From: Bugula neritina
Taxonomy: Eukaryota; Bryozoa; Gymnolaemata; Cheilostomatida; Bugulidae
Assembly (NCBI GenBank): GCA_964035545.1
Contig: OZ037765.1
Location: 25,476,504 to 25,540,503 of the forward strand
DNA length: 64,000 nucleotides
Direction of reading: 5' to 3'
The notes beneath the pieces are model-generated. The model made no database searches. It was given only the letters and a program-made list of their open reading frames with translations, and was not told the DNA's origin. Positions 49,301 through 60,800 of this stretch are shown piece after piece (position 1 is the first letter of the stretch; every line of letters starts with the position of its first letter). The translations under genes were made by a program, and so were the position numbers.

Positions 49301-49654
49301 AAATTTAAGATTCCCTAGATGACCGTACAACAATAACAATGAAGTTTGCATAGAAAGGTGGATTTAATCTCCAACTCACTATGTTTGAGTCCTAATCCTT
49401 TCAAATAAAGCATCCCTAATGTAGTGCTGATAATTTCACTCTAAAGGCCAGCAGCGGCAGTATTAGAGTAATTATTATATTGGGCGAATATTTCAATTGT
49501 TAGTAAAATAAAAACTAAACTTTTAAATGTATTTAAATTATCTGGTAAACATGCTGCACACGTGACTGTATTTGAATATTGAAAACCCGAATCATCATAC
49601 ACCACAAAGAGCTTTAGCAAAAAACATCCTTATAGTGTATTATTAACTTACCAT
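40399..49654 (-). CDS. COG7: Conserved oligomeric Golgi complex subunit 7, 764 aa
   Basis: Nineteen minus-strand exons join in frame: 49654-49652, 49161-49069, 48892-48848, 48750-48610, 48006-47917, 47220-47116, 47002-46882, 46617-46427, 45856-45698, 45131-44946, 44821-44651, 44570-44529, 43784-43670, 43488-43410, 42507-42285, 42020-41937, 41603-41459, 40968-40834 and 40565-40399. The length nearly equals human COG7 (770). Recognisable stretches are DYSKFLDDSFNAKDWINASF at the N-terminus, ATTLVMKLQLL, VIEETSQEVVSNLPRVLRDI, DTSKSMQALLQLD, HLEALKNRLETLVSPNIVDA, IGQYIMTLPQYLDPF and, at the end, IVALLKASPENFIEVS and VMRSIEL. COG7 belongs to lobe B of the tether that returns glycosylation enzymes through Golgi retrograde vesicles. 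The initiator codon is the weak point: only an ATG directly before gtaagtt at 49651 supplies the missing Met, since exon 2 begins GAT after an acceptor. Confidence 0.93.
45150..45214. repeat. Direct tandem duplication in COG7 intron 9
   Basis: The string ATATGAATTCTAGATAACAT followed by ATCTACTC occurs twice in succession with only a few bases between copies. The copies are identical over that stretch, which implies a recent slippage-type duplication. Confidence 0.85.
47789..47844. repeat. Direct tandem duplication in COG7 intron 5
   Basis: CAAAGAACCTTCTGGATACT followed by AGCATAG is repeated head to tail with no difference that I can see, another recent local duplication. Confidence 0.85.
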
Positions 49655-50935
49655 CTAATTATATTTGCTGTATACTCTGAATCTACAATAAATGAAAACA
49701 TATCATGTACATTTTTAGACTCAATTAATTTATTTCAACAATAAATAAAATAAACCTTGAGACAAATTATATTTCATTTTTATACTAAGGGAGAGGCTCA
49801 ATGGGCAAATAAAATCATAGTAATTTTAACTAAAATGAAGCATATAAACTACACTAGTGCCATTTGAATCTACATCAATACAAAAAAGATGAAATATATA
49901 TAAAATCATTGAATGTTGCATCATCTTATATAAAAATGTGAGGTTGAGGTAGCAATCAGCAGTAGTATAAAAAGACAATCCAAATGTTACTTTGCTGCCC
50001 CAGCCCATAAATGAGTTTGTGCTAAGGAGATTTATTAAATATATTTATTATAGAATACAAACTATAAATTTGCCACCGGATCAGGACATGGTAGAGAAAG
50101 GTGAGAAAGAATACAAACTATAAATGCTGCAGTGCAATGCATTTTTGCATTTGCAACACAATTCTGTTTAATCAATCTACAAATAATCATCCAATATTTA
50201 TACGAGCAGCAGATATTAATTCATCTTAATTTTTTTGGGACTATTAATTGGTTTGCAAATTGAAAATACCAACATTTAAATAATTGAAGTAATGGTCACT
50301 TGTTTGAGAAATTATATTTGACAATGAGCTCCAGGTTTTACTAATTGTAAAAATGAGCAGATATTATTACCAAAAATATTGATAATTTATAGCTCCGTAC
50401 AAGATATGAGTTTTAAAAATAGTAAAACTAACTTTTAATAAATGTTGAGCATAAAGTTCCCGCCGCAGATTTTCAATTATTTGGACCCACATGCATAAAA
50501 TCCATGTCGGCTGGCCCTAGCCTTATAGTAACTAAAACTACTCAGAATTTGTAAATATCTTCCTTAATACAAGGTTACTTCCTGGCAAAATAATCTCTAA
50601 ATAAAAGTAATAGACAGACTAGTTTATGAGTGTTATTTTTACTCATTTCACCAAAACAACTGGAAATAAAAAAATTTAGTCTTGTTTAAAAAGAAAATTT
50701 CAATTAAAAACAATGTCATGTTGGAGAGATAAGAAATAATAGTATACCGCATCTAAGAATTGAGGTTTTAGACACTCAATTATTGAGAGATAGCCTTTCA
50801 GCTTATTATTTTTACATTTGCAACTCTACAAATTCCATTGCTGTGATAGTATGCCTACCATCTGGTTGAGAGATACTAAGATGCATTATTAGCCAGTATA
50901 AGAAGCAAAGCTGGGTTCCTCGACTGCAGCTGACT
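49655..50935. other. COG7 upstream region, no gene seen
   Basis: It should hold the COG7 leader and promoter. The sequence is AT-rich. AGAATACAAACTATAAAT occurs twice (about 50053 and 50109) as a short direct repeat. No coding frame is supported. Confidence 0.4.
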
Positions 50936-51860
50936 TGCTTTACTAATAGTAATTCTAATACTAATAGTAGTACTGATAGTGATAGTAACTGATTGCAAAT
51001 TAAATAAAAACTTTTCTCTCTTACAGTTATGCTTACGAAAATATTTTTCTGTTTACTGTTACAGTCACAGAAACTTTTAGATTTTTCTTGAGTAAATTTA
51101 TTTTCAATATTAAGGTAAATTCAACTTGAATTTCATCAATTTCAAGTTTACCTAATATACCAATAGTATTAGCAATAGTAATACTAATACTAATAGTAAT
51201 AATAATGGTAATCAATTTTAACTCAATTCATTTTTAATCGATAAATCTGTTAATTATTGCTAATGACTATTACTATCAGTATTAGTATTAATAAGTGACT
51301 AATTTGATAATTAGAGAAATAGTTAGTAATAAATGACAAAGTGAAAGTGAAAATCCACCTCACTCTCGCTGCCCACTGTCATCTGTGACATTCACACTCA
51401 CTCTCACTCTGAAGGTGAGTTTCAGTCTGCCAGTGCCACTAGGCCTAGCACTTGCAAATCGTTCAATCATATTGATATTGATTATAAAATTCATTCAATC
51501 TCAATCTCAGTATTGCCTATTACTATTACTATAAGTATTACTATTACTATTACTACTATTGCCCATTAGAATTAATTAGACTTTCACTTAGTATCAAATT
51601 ACTTATATTTATAACTATAAGAGTTATACTTATATTTATAGTTAATCACTAGTATACTTATACTTGTAGTTATAAAGTTATAGTTATACTAATACTTATA
51701 ACCGTATTATAAGATTAACTAACTAATAACTATAACTATAGTATAAGTTATAAGTTTAAAGTTATACTTATACTTATACTTATAGTTAGAGTTATAGCTT
51801 AGCTATAAGTATAACTATAACTATAAGTATAACTATAACTATAAGTATAACTATAAGGTA
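50936..51860. repeat. Low-complexity block of ACTAATAGT and ATAACTATAAGT units
   Basis: AATAGTAATTCTAATACTAA at 50945, AATACTAATACTAATAGTAA near 51180, ACTATTACTATAAGTATTAC near 51520, and a more regular ATAACTATAAGT array at 51785-51855 that contains its own reverse complement (ACTTATAGTTAT) just upstream. It has the same family character as the blocks at 28980-30135 and 1430-1660. Confidence 0.85.
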
Positions 51861-53390
51861 GATATTCTTTTGATAAATAAATTTAAGTAGTAAATAAATA
51901 CAGAAGTTCAATCTTTAATTTTTAGCTATAATAATTATAATTTTAACCCAGTAATAGTGACAGCATTTGTAATGTCAATGACTATGAGTTTGGAATATTA
52001 TTATTCACTCAAAGTTTTTATCAACAGTTGCCAACATTAGCGGAAAACCTGAATAAGTTTATTATAAAGTAGCTGTCATAGCCTTAGCGTGAATATGTTC
52101 CGAGTAGATTTTTGAGAGGACAACTATTGGTCATTAAAACGCACGTTAATTTCCATCGTTGGCTACAGTTTACATGAACATATTTTATAATTATTTTATT
52201 TGTTTAATTTCGTCAAATCGTTTAATAAGAAAGTAGAAAAATTACGGGACGTCATCTAAAAGAGGTAATGATGATGCCTATTTATTCACCAATGAGAAAG
52301 CTAGTAGAGGAGGGAAGCAAATGGCCAGGCAACACATAACTCCCATCAAAAAAGCTACACCTGAATGCTCTGGGATCAGACAGGTTTTTTAAGATCAGGT
52401 TTTAACCTACTCAATAGCACAGACTCTTGGTATCATGTGATCTGTTGACCTGTACCAGTAGAGAAAGAACAAATAGGAAGATTTGATGGTGAAAATTCCG
52501 TAATGTAAAGATGAACAACTAAACTTTTGTCCGTGTTTGAATAATGAAGTTCGTGTTTTTTCATAAAAATTTTAATTTTTATCAGTTGTTCTATCTGTAG
52601 AATGCTATTTTTTAAAGAAAGTATAAATACAGGTTAAGAAAATAACTTTATATAATATTTTTCGCATTACTGAAAATAATAGACTTTTTAGTAACTTAAA
52701 AATTTGTTCATCTTGTTTTTGAGTTTAAAAAATATAAGGGGGATTGTTTATAAAAAAAATTATTTAAACATTTTCTAACATAAAAGCTAATAAAACTGTG
52801 CTGAAGTCTTAAAATTGCCTAAATAATTGAAAGTATATAATATTTTGGTCCTACTTGTAAAGTGGGGGGGCCAATTATTTGATGTATAATTTTCATTTAC
52901 TGTAAATTTTGTATTACACCCAAGGCTACCACTGCAAGTTGCCTAAAACACATTTTAACTTATGCCCTTTGCAATTATTGTTTTACTTGGAGTTTGCTAA
53001 TAGAACAACAAAGCATATTCCTCAATCTTACTAGAGTTGAAATATAATAAAATAAATATATTACAATAAAATCAAAGCTATATTATAGCAATATATTGGT
53101 TCTGTTTGCCACATCTTTGGTTTATGACATCCATGCACAACAAATATAATATTTTATTTCATTTTAATGCATGCATTAAATATTATATAGAATCAACAGC
53201 GTATTTGACAAATATAATGCAAAATCTTTGGTATTAATCAATGGCTGGTTTATTTCTATTTCTTGCCAACCAAGAACCTTATAAAAAAATGAAAGTTGTC
53301 TACACCTGAATCAGCATAAAAATATTATATAGATTAGTTCAATGCTATTTACATCTACATCTACACCTACACCTACGTACACACACAATA
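51861..53390. other. Intergenic DNA, no gene seen
   Basis: AT-rich without supported coding frames, RNA genes or clear repeats. A short CTACATCTACACCTACACCT tract occurs at about 53350. Confidence 0.4.
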
Positions 53391-53590
53391 TAAAATTTGT
53401 ACAAGTTTGTAGTCGCCATCCCTGTGAGCACCCCTGATGAAAAGTTTTTTAAGCAGGCTAAGGACTTATCCATATGTGGCACAGGAGCAATTGTGAATGG
53501 ATGTGCTGCCCAACATCACTAATGGCCTTAAATAGAGTTCAAACCCATGCATGACTTCAAGTTTACTAAGCCAAGACTATGGCTGCATAC
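53391..53590 (-). mobile_element. tRNA-derived SINE, copy C (decayed head)
   Basis: On the minus strand the head (CAGCCATAGTCTTGGCTTAG) has lost most of box A. Box B survives as GGGTTTGAACTC. The body GCACATCCATTCACAATTGC and the conserved CTCCTGTGCCACATATG segment match copy A, and the end reads GGCGACTACAAACTTG. It is the most diverged of the three copies. Confidence 0.78.
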
Positions 53591-54269
53591 AAAACTATAA
53601 CTGGCTATTAAATTATCAAACTTGCAGCTTACATTCTATAAAGAAAAATTGCTCCAAGAGTGTTGTGGAATTTGGGATTTAATATTATATAGCAATTACG
53701 ATGTAATATATTTATACGGACCCGCAAAATAATTTTCATATGAATTCAACCTACCAATAGCTGCCCATGCGGACAGTCGCAGAGTTTGGCAAGTGGTGCT
53801 AGTTACTACGCGATAGACTATCATCCACCGGATAAAGATTGCGTCATTTTTGGCAGTGTTCCCAAATTAATGTCGCCATAACTTTTCCCAAGGGATACTT
53901 ATTACTGTAAGCTTCCAAACATGCGCAACAGTTAAACAACTACACTAGCCTAATAATTATAAACAATTTTAGCAGCAATTAAAATAATTATTAACAAACG
54001 CATTGCTAATAATTTTTAAAATATTATTACTAGAAGTTTTGTTCTGCTTACTATTCAATTATTGTAATAAAGAAGTTGGCAAGAAACAAAGTCATTAACA
54101 TTAGAAGCGATCTAGTTACTAAATGAATTAATTATAACGTTTTTTTATTTTAATTTTATTATTGCAATAATAAGTTTTAATTTTCTGCTTTAGGTATGAA
54201 TATAGGTTTTCGAGATCAAATAGCTCTCCGTGGAAACGTTACGGTAGACTTCAGTGCTGAGTAAAGTGA

Positions 54270-54398
54270 GCAGGTGATTGGATAAATCTGTGGCCAATCA
54301 GTTGCAACATTAGGCAATAACAATGCTGGGCTATTGCTAAATTGGGCATTCCCGAATAGTTCCTGGTTGCAGTGAGTCGCACGATAACGTTAACCGCT
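54270..54398 (+). promoter_or_regulatory. Probable promoter/leader of the ETS gene
   Basis: A CCAAT box in GGCCAATCAG (about 54291) and an inverted one in GTGATTGGAT (about 54274) lie about 100-125 bp before the start codon, in DNA that is less AT-rich and has several CpG. There is no clear TATA box. The transcription start cannot be fixed from sequence. Confidence 0.45.
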
Positions 54399-57214
54399 AT
54401 GGACACTCCGCACGCATACAACCAATTTCTACTGCCGCCTAGTCCGTGCCAGGAGTTCAGGGTGAGTTAAGACGAATTGATATTTATTAATAATAGCAGA
54501 AATTCATGTGTTAAGTAATCACGATGTTGCTCATTATAATAACTGCTATTACTATTAGTGTAACTATTCTACTTTTGGCGGTAACACTCGTATTCATATT
54601 GATAATGCAGCGACCCAATATTTTGAATTTTGCAATAGACTGTGTCTCTCATGCTGGCAAAATGGTACGAGAGCTTATAAAGTAGCATAAGTCGAAGAGC
54701 AATTTGGACCAAATGCTTTTATATAATAAATATCAACAGCTCAGCCAGTATTTCGAACTTGTGCTCTTGTCATTGCGTCCTCATCTTGGATCATACTGAT
54801 AGTAATACTCATACTATCAGTATCAGTATTCTTAGCCTCTGATTATGATGATCCTAGCTGCAAAATTAGATGTGTTTCAAGAAAACCCCATATTATTATA
54901 TTTATATTGATAGAGGAATAAAACTAGACTCGGCCACCTTAAAGTTGGTCATACTAATAGCTGTAATAATAAATAATAAAAAATTATATATCTATCATTA
55001 AATCTCACAGTGGAGCTGTTGTCATACCACTATCTGGCCAATCAAATTCACATTAAGTAATCGGTAGCTATATGCCATAGCTACAGCCTATCTTAAATTT
55101 GAAGTTTTTCTCTTTTGAATTGCACCCCTCCTTGGCATGCATCATGGTCATGATTTTATAATACAATTACAAAGCATAATCCATATACATTATTCAGAAG
55201 AGTTTGTGTTATTCCAACAGGAACATTACTTGGCTGATTCGTCTATGTACCTTGATGATACTTGGAAACATCAGCCTGATTACAGCTCGGATTCAAATCC
55301 CTCCATGTCTCCACTCCATGATTATGTTCCTCAAAGCTCCCCAAATCTCACCAGTATGACTTCATTCATGCCTGGTTCTGATTATAGGATCATGGGCACA
55401 AGCTCCAACTATAATGCCTCCTCGCTGCAGTCAGGTAGTCTAAATAATCTGTATATCACTAGATATATCTCATCTTCACACTTCTCATATTTAAAATTAA
55501 ATATGTGGAGGTATTGCCTCATCCTAGATTCAAATATTGGTAGTCTACATGTACATTAAATTTATAAACTTGAAAGCCCATATTAATTTTCATTAAATGC
55601 TGATAAGTCGATCATTATTGCAGGGGAGTCGTGTGGTTGGCAAAATAAGTCTCCCCAATGCTGGGAACAGTGTGACGTATTGCAGTGGATACAAAGTCAG
55701 TGTGGTGGGAGGGCTGTTCGCTGGGACGCATTTGGGGATGTTGATGGCGCGAAGATGTGTGGCATGTCAATGGAAGATTTTCAGCACCGTGACCCGAACA
55801 ACGGATGCCAGCTCTACATGGCTTTTGATGAAATCAAACAAAGGGATCTCCAGTACCAACAGGTTTACTTTCAACAGCAAACTGAAGCACCCATCAACCA
55901 ACAAGGTAATATTTCAATGACTGCCCAATTACCAATAAATATTTGTAGTCGAAATTTTATAGTTTTAAAATAAATTGCCAATAAGTTTTTAAGTATATTC
56001 TAATTTTAAAGTGATGGCTGGTAAGTCAAGTTGTCTGATTATTAATTTTAGGAGAGGGACAAATTCCATCATTGTCACTGGACAGTTTCATTGCTATGGT
56101 TTCTTTTGATAAACATGACCAATTTACTTCTCTACCTGGCATCGATACTTTCACAACAACGCCTGATGCTCAGCCAGCCACATCTGCTGCACCAGTGCCA
56201 TTGGTGCTACCAAAACCAGAGCCGAATGACACAGACTCTGATCGACCATCACCCCCATCATCTCCAGCAACGTCTGAAGATTCCTACATCTCCACACGGC
56301 CTGTGAACAGAAGTAAGTAGATATAGCTGAATATTTTGATGGAATAAATAGGCCAGATGTTTGCTGAGTTACTTTTCTATACCATATTTTTGTTACAGGA
56401 GGAAGAACCAAAGGGAAGCTTTGGGAATTTGTACTTAGTCTGCTAATGAATAAGCAACACAACCCAGAAATCATCAAATGGGAGGATAGGGCAAATGGAG
56501 TATTTCGAATTGTTCGGTCTGACCAGGTAGCCAAGCTCTGGGGCATCAGAAAATCCAACCCTTCAATGACCTATGAGAAGATGTCTCGTGCCATGAGGTA
56601 GTGTATGGAAATAAAAATATATTATATTGAATCATAGTATGCTGAAGAGAAAAGGTCAAAGGAGCTTTTTAAAATTAAAATGGGCAATTGGAAAGCAAAT
56701 GACCACTTTCTTTGTCATGTGTATAGGTACACCCGCAAAATGGGATTTCTGGCAGAACTTCCTGAGGGCCACAATTACCCCAGGAAGTTAACCTTCAAAA
56801 TGGGTGAAAATGCCACTGGTTGGCGTTAGGTTAGAAATTCAGAGTGGAAACCCTTTTTACTATAACCACACTGTTTTATCATTATCACTACTGACCCTTC
56901 ACTTCGTAAAGCTGTTCTGTGGCATAACATTTTTCATCATGTCAATTGTTTTTATGCACAGGACTACTTTTCCAGCTTGTCTGCTTCCAGCTTTCATATA
57001 ATAGCAGTGTGTGTGTAAACTTTCTTCTGTTTCCATGTTTTGTTATACAAAAATTGTTGCAATTAAAGCTGTACAAAATAAAATGGCTTCATAATCATAT
57101 AACTTTTTTTCTGATGGCAGGTATTACTACAGAAAGAACATTCTTGAAAGAATAGATGGAAGGCGTTTGGTTTATAAATTTGGAGCATCTTCAAGAGGAT
57201 GGCAACTTGACTAA
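54399..57214 (+). CDS. ELF3-like: ESE-subfamily ETS transcription factor (ELF3/EHF/ELF5-like), 370 aa main form
   Basis: Six exons join in frame: 54399-54461, 55221-55434, 55624-55905, 56052-56312, 56399-56597 and 57121-57214. Residues about 97-165 form a PNT/SAM domain ([20 protein letters not shown] through [14 protein letters not shown]). A proline/serine-rich linker ([21 protein letters not shown]) leads to the ETS domain at about 276-364: [55 protein letters not shown] and [20 protein letters not shown]. The run RRGRTKGK just before the domain is basic and could be a minimal AT-hook-like extension, as in ESE proteins. ESE factors bind GGAA sites and control epithelial differentiation in vertebrates. 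A second possible last exon (56727-56829) lies between exons 5 and 6. The 3' end converges with POLD1. Confidence 0.93.
56727..56829 (+). CDS. ELF3-like: Alternative 3'-terminal exon of the ETS gene
   Basis: After an acceptor (gtgtatag) the frame GTACACCCGC opens in the same phase as the main last exon. It encodes [20 protein letters not shown] and then [13 protein letters not shown], ending in TAG. The main exon encodes [30 protein letters not shown], stop. Both carry Y, RK, a hydrophobic patch, R-R/K-L, a KFG- or KMG-type turn and a terminal GW. The order and spacing suggest an ancient exon duplication with a small insertion. Used instead of exon 6, it would give a 373-residue isoform with a changed end of recognition helix 3 and a different last strand. 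Whether it is transcribed is unknown; its open frame and splice phase argue against random sequence. Confidence 0.72.
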
Positions 57215-57858
57215 TTCCATTGATCTTTTAACTCTCTCTCCCTTACCGACCTGCACTTGTACACCGGACTCTGGCACAAAACTTGGCATTTCTGGCCATG
57301 TATTTTTCTTTTGTTACAATAACCTCAAAGTAATTGAGATTAAAAAGTAGCTTCTATGAAGCATTTAAAAGTATAGTTTTATTATACTTGCACAACTAGT
57401 TTTATATTTGTATTTTATATTTCTGAGTGAAGAAAACCCACATAATATATATATATCTATTAAATTTATATTTTATCTTTCAACCCTTGAATTGTTACAA
57501 ATTTGAGCTAAAATTATATAATAAACTATATTATATCCATGGCTAATATTGTGAATTCAAATTTGTAAAATATGTAAAATTCTACGTATCAAGAAATTAG
57601 CTACTGCTAACATTGTACTAAAGTTAATTTGCTGTAAAAGATTATGAATGCCCCTTTAAAAGTATATTTGAAAGAAATGATTGAGCTTAGCAGGTTTCAA
57701 TTGCAAAAAGTGAGATAACCAAGTAAGCAAAAAATGTCGATATGTATAAAGATCTCTGATTCAAAAGCACAAATGCCAAGACGATAGTGAATAGTTGTGA
57801 ACCTGTCCATTATATAACCACTATGGCCCTAAGCATACAGATAGAGGACAGGTGGTGG
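57215..57858. other. Convergent 3' region of the ETS gene and POLD1
   Basis: The stop codons are 644 bp apart. Candidate poly(A) hexamers are AATAAA (+) at 57520-57525 for the ETS gene and AATAAA (-) at 57378-57383 for POLD1. If both are used, the transcripts overlap tail to tail by over 100 bases. No other gene is seen. Confidence 0.5.
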
Positions 57859-60800
57859 CTACCAGGCAAATCGGTCTATAAGCAACTGTTGTCCTTCCAG
57901 ATCTTTCTGTACCTTTTTCCGTAAATAAAATATTGGACAATCTCGACTACAAATTCACAAACCAGGAGTGAGTGTAGTGAAAAAAATGAATCGAAAAGCT
58001 TGAGACTTTTATAATTACAAAAACAACTAGCTACTTGAACAAACTCCATGATGTTTATAAGTATAGAAATTAATAATAATCAACAACTGCAGATTATATA
58101 AGACTAGTTGAAGGCAGCAATGAAGTGAATCTCTACCATACAGTAAATACAGTAAAAGTATACCTTTGAAGCTATCTCTGCTCTGCTTATAAACTGGTTT
58201 TAACAAAGCCAAGATTTTGAGTTGCAATATCACAAGATTTCAATAAATGCAGTGCATGTTGGGTAAAACTGCAGATCAAACTTAACCTATCAAATACATA
58301 GAAATACAGTAGCACCACTAGCCAACCTGGTACATAGAACTTCTTCATGTAAACTGCCTGAACATCTTTGACATTGAGTCCACAGCTTTGAGAAATTCTC
58401 TTCTAAATGTTGCAAATTTGAGATTTCTTTCTGATATATTTCAGATTCTTTTGCCTTGCAGTAAGGACACACTGCTTGCGATTCGTCTAAAAATATTCCA
58501 ATTGTACACAACAAAACTTGCCAAGCTATCTTGCAAACATTATTTCAGGGAATTGATGCAATATTTGCACAAATGATCCTGGCTAAGATAAAGACTTCCA
58601 GACACTTCTTTTTGCAAATGGCGCCATTTAGTATGGCTGTTATCACTGAACAGTTTATATAACAGCTAAACCAAAATTAGTTGAATGCAAATGGACAGTG
58701 AACTAAGCCAATCAAACAGCTGTGAACACTGTTGAAACTAAAAGTGATTTAATTTTTTAGAAATTTCACTCCTGTCTCAGTGAAACTAACCATTTGCACT
58801 AACATTGTGACTGTCACTGACTGATGAATCAGTGTGAATGCATATAACACATTACTATATATAGAAGCTATCATGTAGAGTTCAAGTAAGATAAGTTTGT
58901 TTCAAATTTCAACACAAGCCAACCAGTGAAATAAATCGTATAAGAGATTCAAGGCAATCATACCTTTGGAGTCCAATGCTGCCCGGCAGCCTACACACGT
59001 CACCCTCTTTTTGGTGAAGGCAGCCAGCCCACCGACTTTAGACATAACTACAGTTTTCACTCTGGTATGATCGCCATCTAAAACATATTTCAAATAACGG
59101 TTATTTCCACATGTTTTCCACCATTGCAATGACAAGATTATAGATATATGCTGGAGCAGAAGACAGAACTTTATAGTACAAGAAGTTGTCCAAGTGTCTG
59201 ACTATGAAATAAACAATAACATTTTAAACCAGAAAACCAAATTACAAATTAAAAAATTAAAGCTGAGTAAAAGTTTGCATCACTGTATCCAACAGCCAAC
59301 CTGCACCCTAACCAGAAGGCAGAAAACCATTATGAGAAATACGCCATAACTGCATGTATATAGCCGTAGGGCAGTAGCAGAACTCACGGAGAAGAACTGA
59401 TTCAGCTTTCTTCTCTCCAAGTATAGGTTCAAATATGCGGAGTAGTGGCTTGGCTATCTGTTGGTCCAAGTAATATTTGGTGTCAATTGGGATATTGTTG
59501 TCCAATACATAAATGGGATCCTGTAGGAGACAAAATATACTTGTATGTACTTATTGCGGTGTAACCTATTCATCTACTTCACAACTCCAGTCACACAATC
59601 CATCAAGCTGATGCGAAGAATGTACAACAGCTAGGGGAAGTCCCTTACACACCAGCCACAAGCTGGCATTATTTTTGTTCATTCAACCAATGATAGTATC
59701 AACGCGATACGTCACTTGGCAAACAACAACCATAATGGCTAACATAATGGAATCGCAATAACCAGTGTAGCACCTGGCAGTGCTCAAAATGGCGTACTTT
59801 AGATGTACGTTAAAAATATTTTCAACTATGAAGCAACTGCAAACAGCCATACCCTGGATCCTTTTAAAAACCTTATTTTAAAAGAAAAACATTAAGGGAG
59901 CTCTTTCGTTTTGGGTGTTACGTACAGAGTTGAGTCACACAGGGTCCGCTAGAGTGTAACCCATATCTGGAGCAAAGCCAGGTCACGTACACATTATGCC
60001 TTGTCACATGACCTGCGCATAAAAATAGCTCAGTGATCGATTGCACAGAGGTATGCAGCTTACAACTGGTTGTTATTTTTCATACCGAGCCTGTTAGGCA
60101 GGGGAGGTACAGAATTTCACCCACCTAGATACCTGTAACTGATGTTAGAGTAGCTGCAACCGCTACTACTACTACCACTATTAACACTACCACTAGTCCT
60201 TTACTAAAATTACCACCACTGCTACCACCACCACTGTTACCATTACTACTACTATCACCACTTCCACCACTACCACTATTACTTCCACTAGTAGTAGTGG
60301 CACTGAGAAGTCACTAAAACACTTATAATAAGAAATTTTCACTCTTTAATAAAAACCATTAAAAGCTTTGCTCTTTCTGCAAAGTTGCAGTTTGTAATTC
60401 TGGTTTCAAACCAGGAGCTTCGTAGACCAGGCATAGGCTATAGATTTTTATCTACACTATTACTTGGAATTGTGGGAAGCTAGTAGGCCTCTAGCATAGA
60501 GACAATTTGTGGCAATGATAAGATTCCATGACTATCTGACTGTTCCACTGACATTAATAATGTAATTCAATAGAGATCAATAGGAAAGAACCATCAGGTG
60601 ATGTTGACAATACTTTTGTAAAATACCAAGTGCGCACTTATCAATACCACATATGTAACAAGTTTCAGTAAAACTGAAAAAAGATGCTGTCATTGTAAAG
60701 CTACATGCAGACTAACATGTAACAAAATTCAAAACCAGATTAACTTTGGTGGCTGATGATTTGAGTTAAAATATCACTAAAGAAATAACATTAAAAGAAG

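Noticed and set aside
55597-55920. Frame [17 protein letters not shown]... overlapping ETS exon 3
   Set aside because: A shadow frame. The PNT domain is read in another frame, with clear splice sites on both sides.
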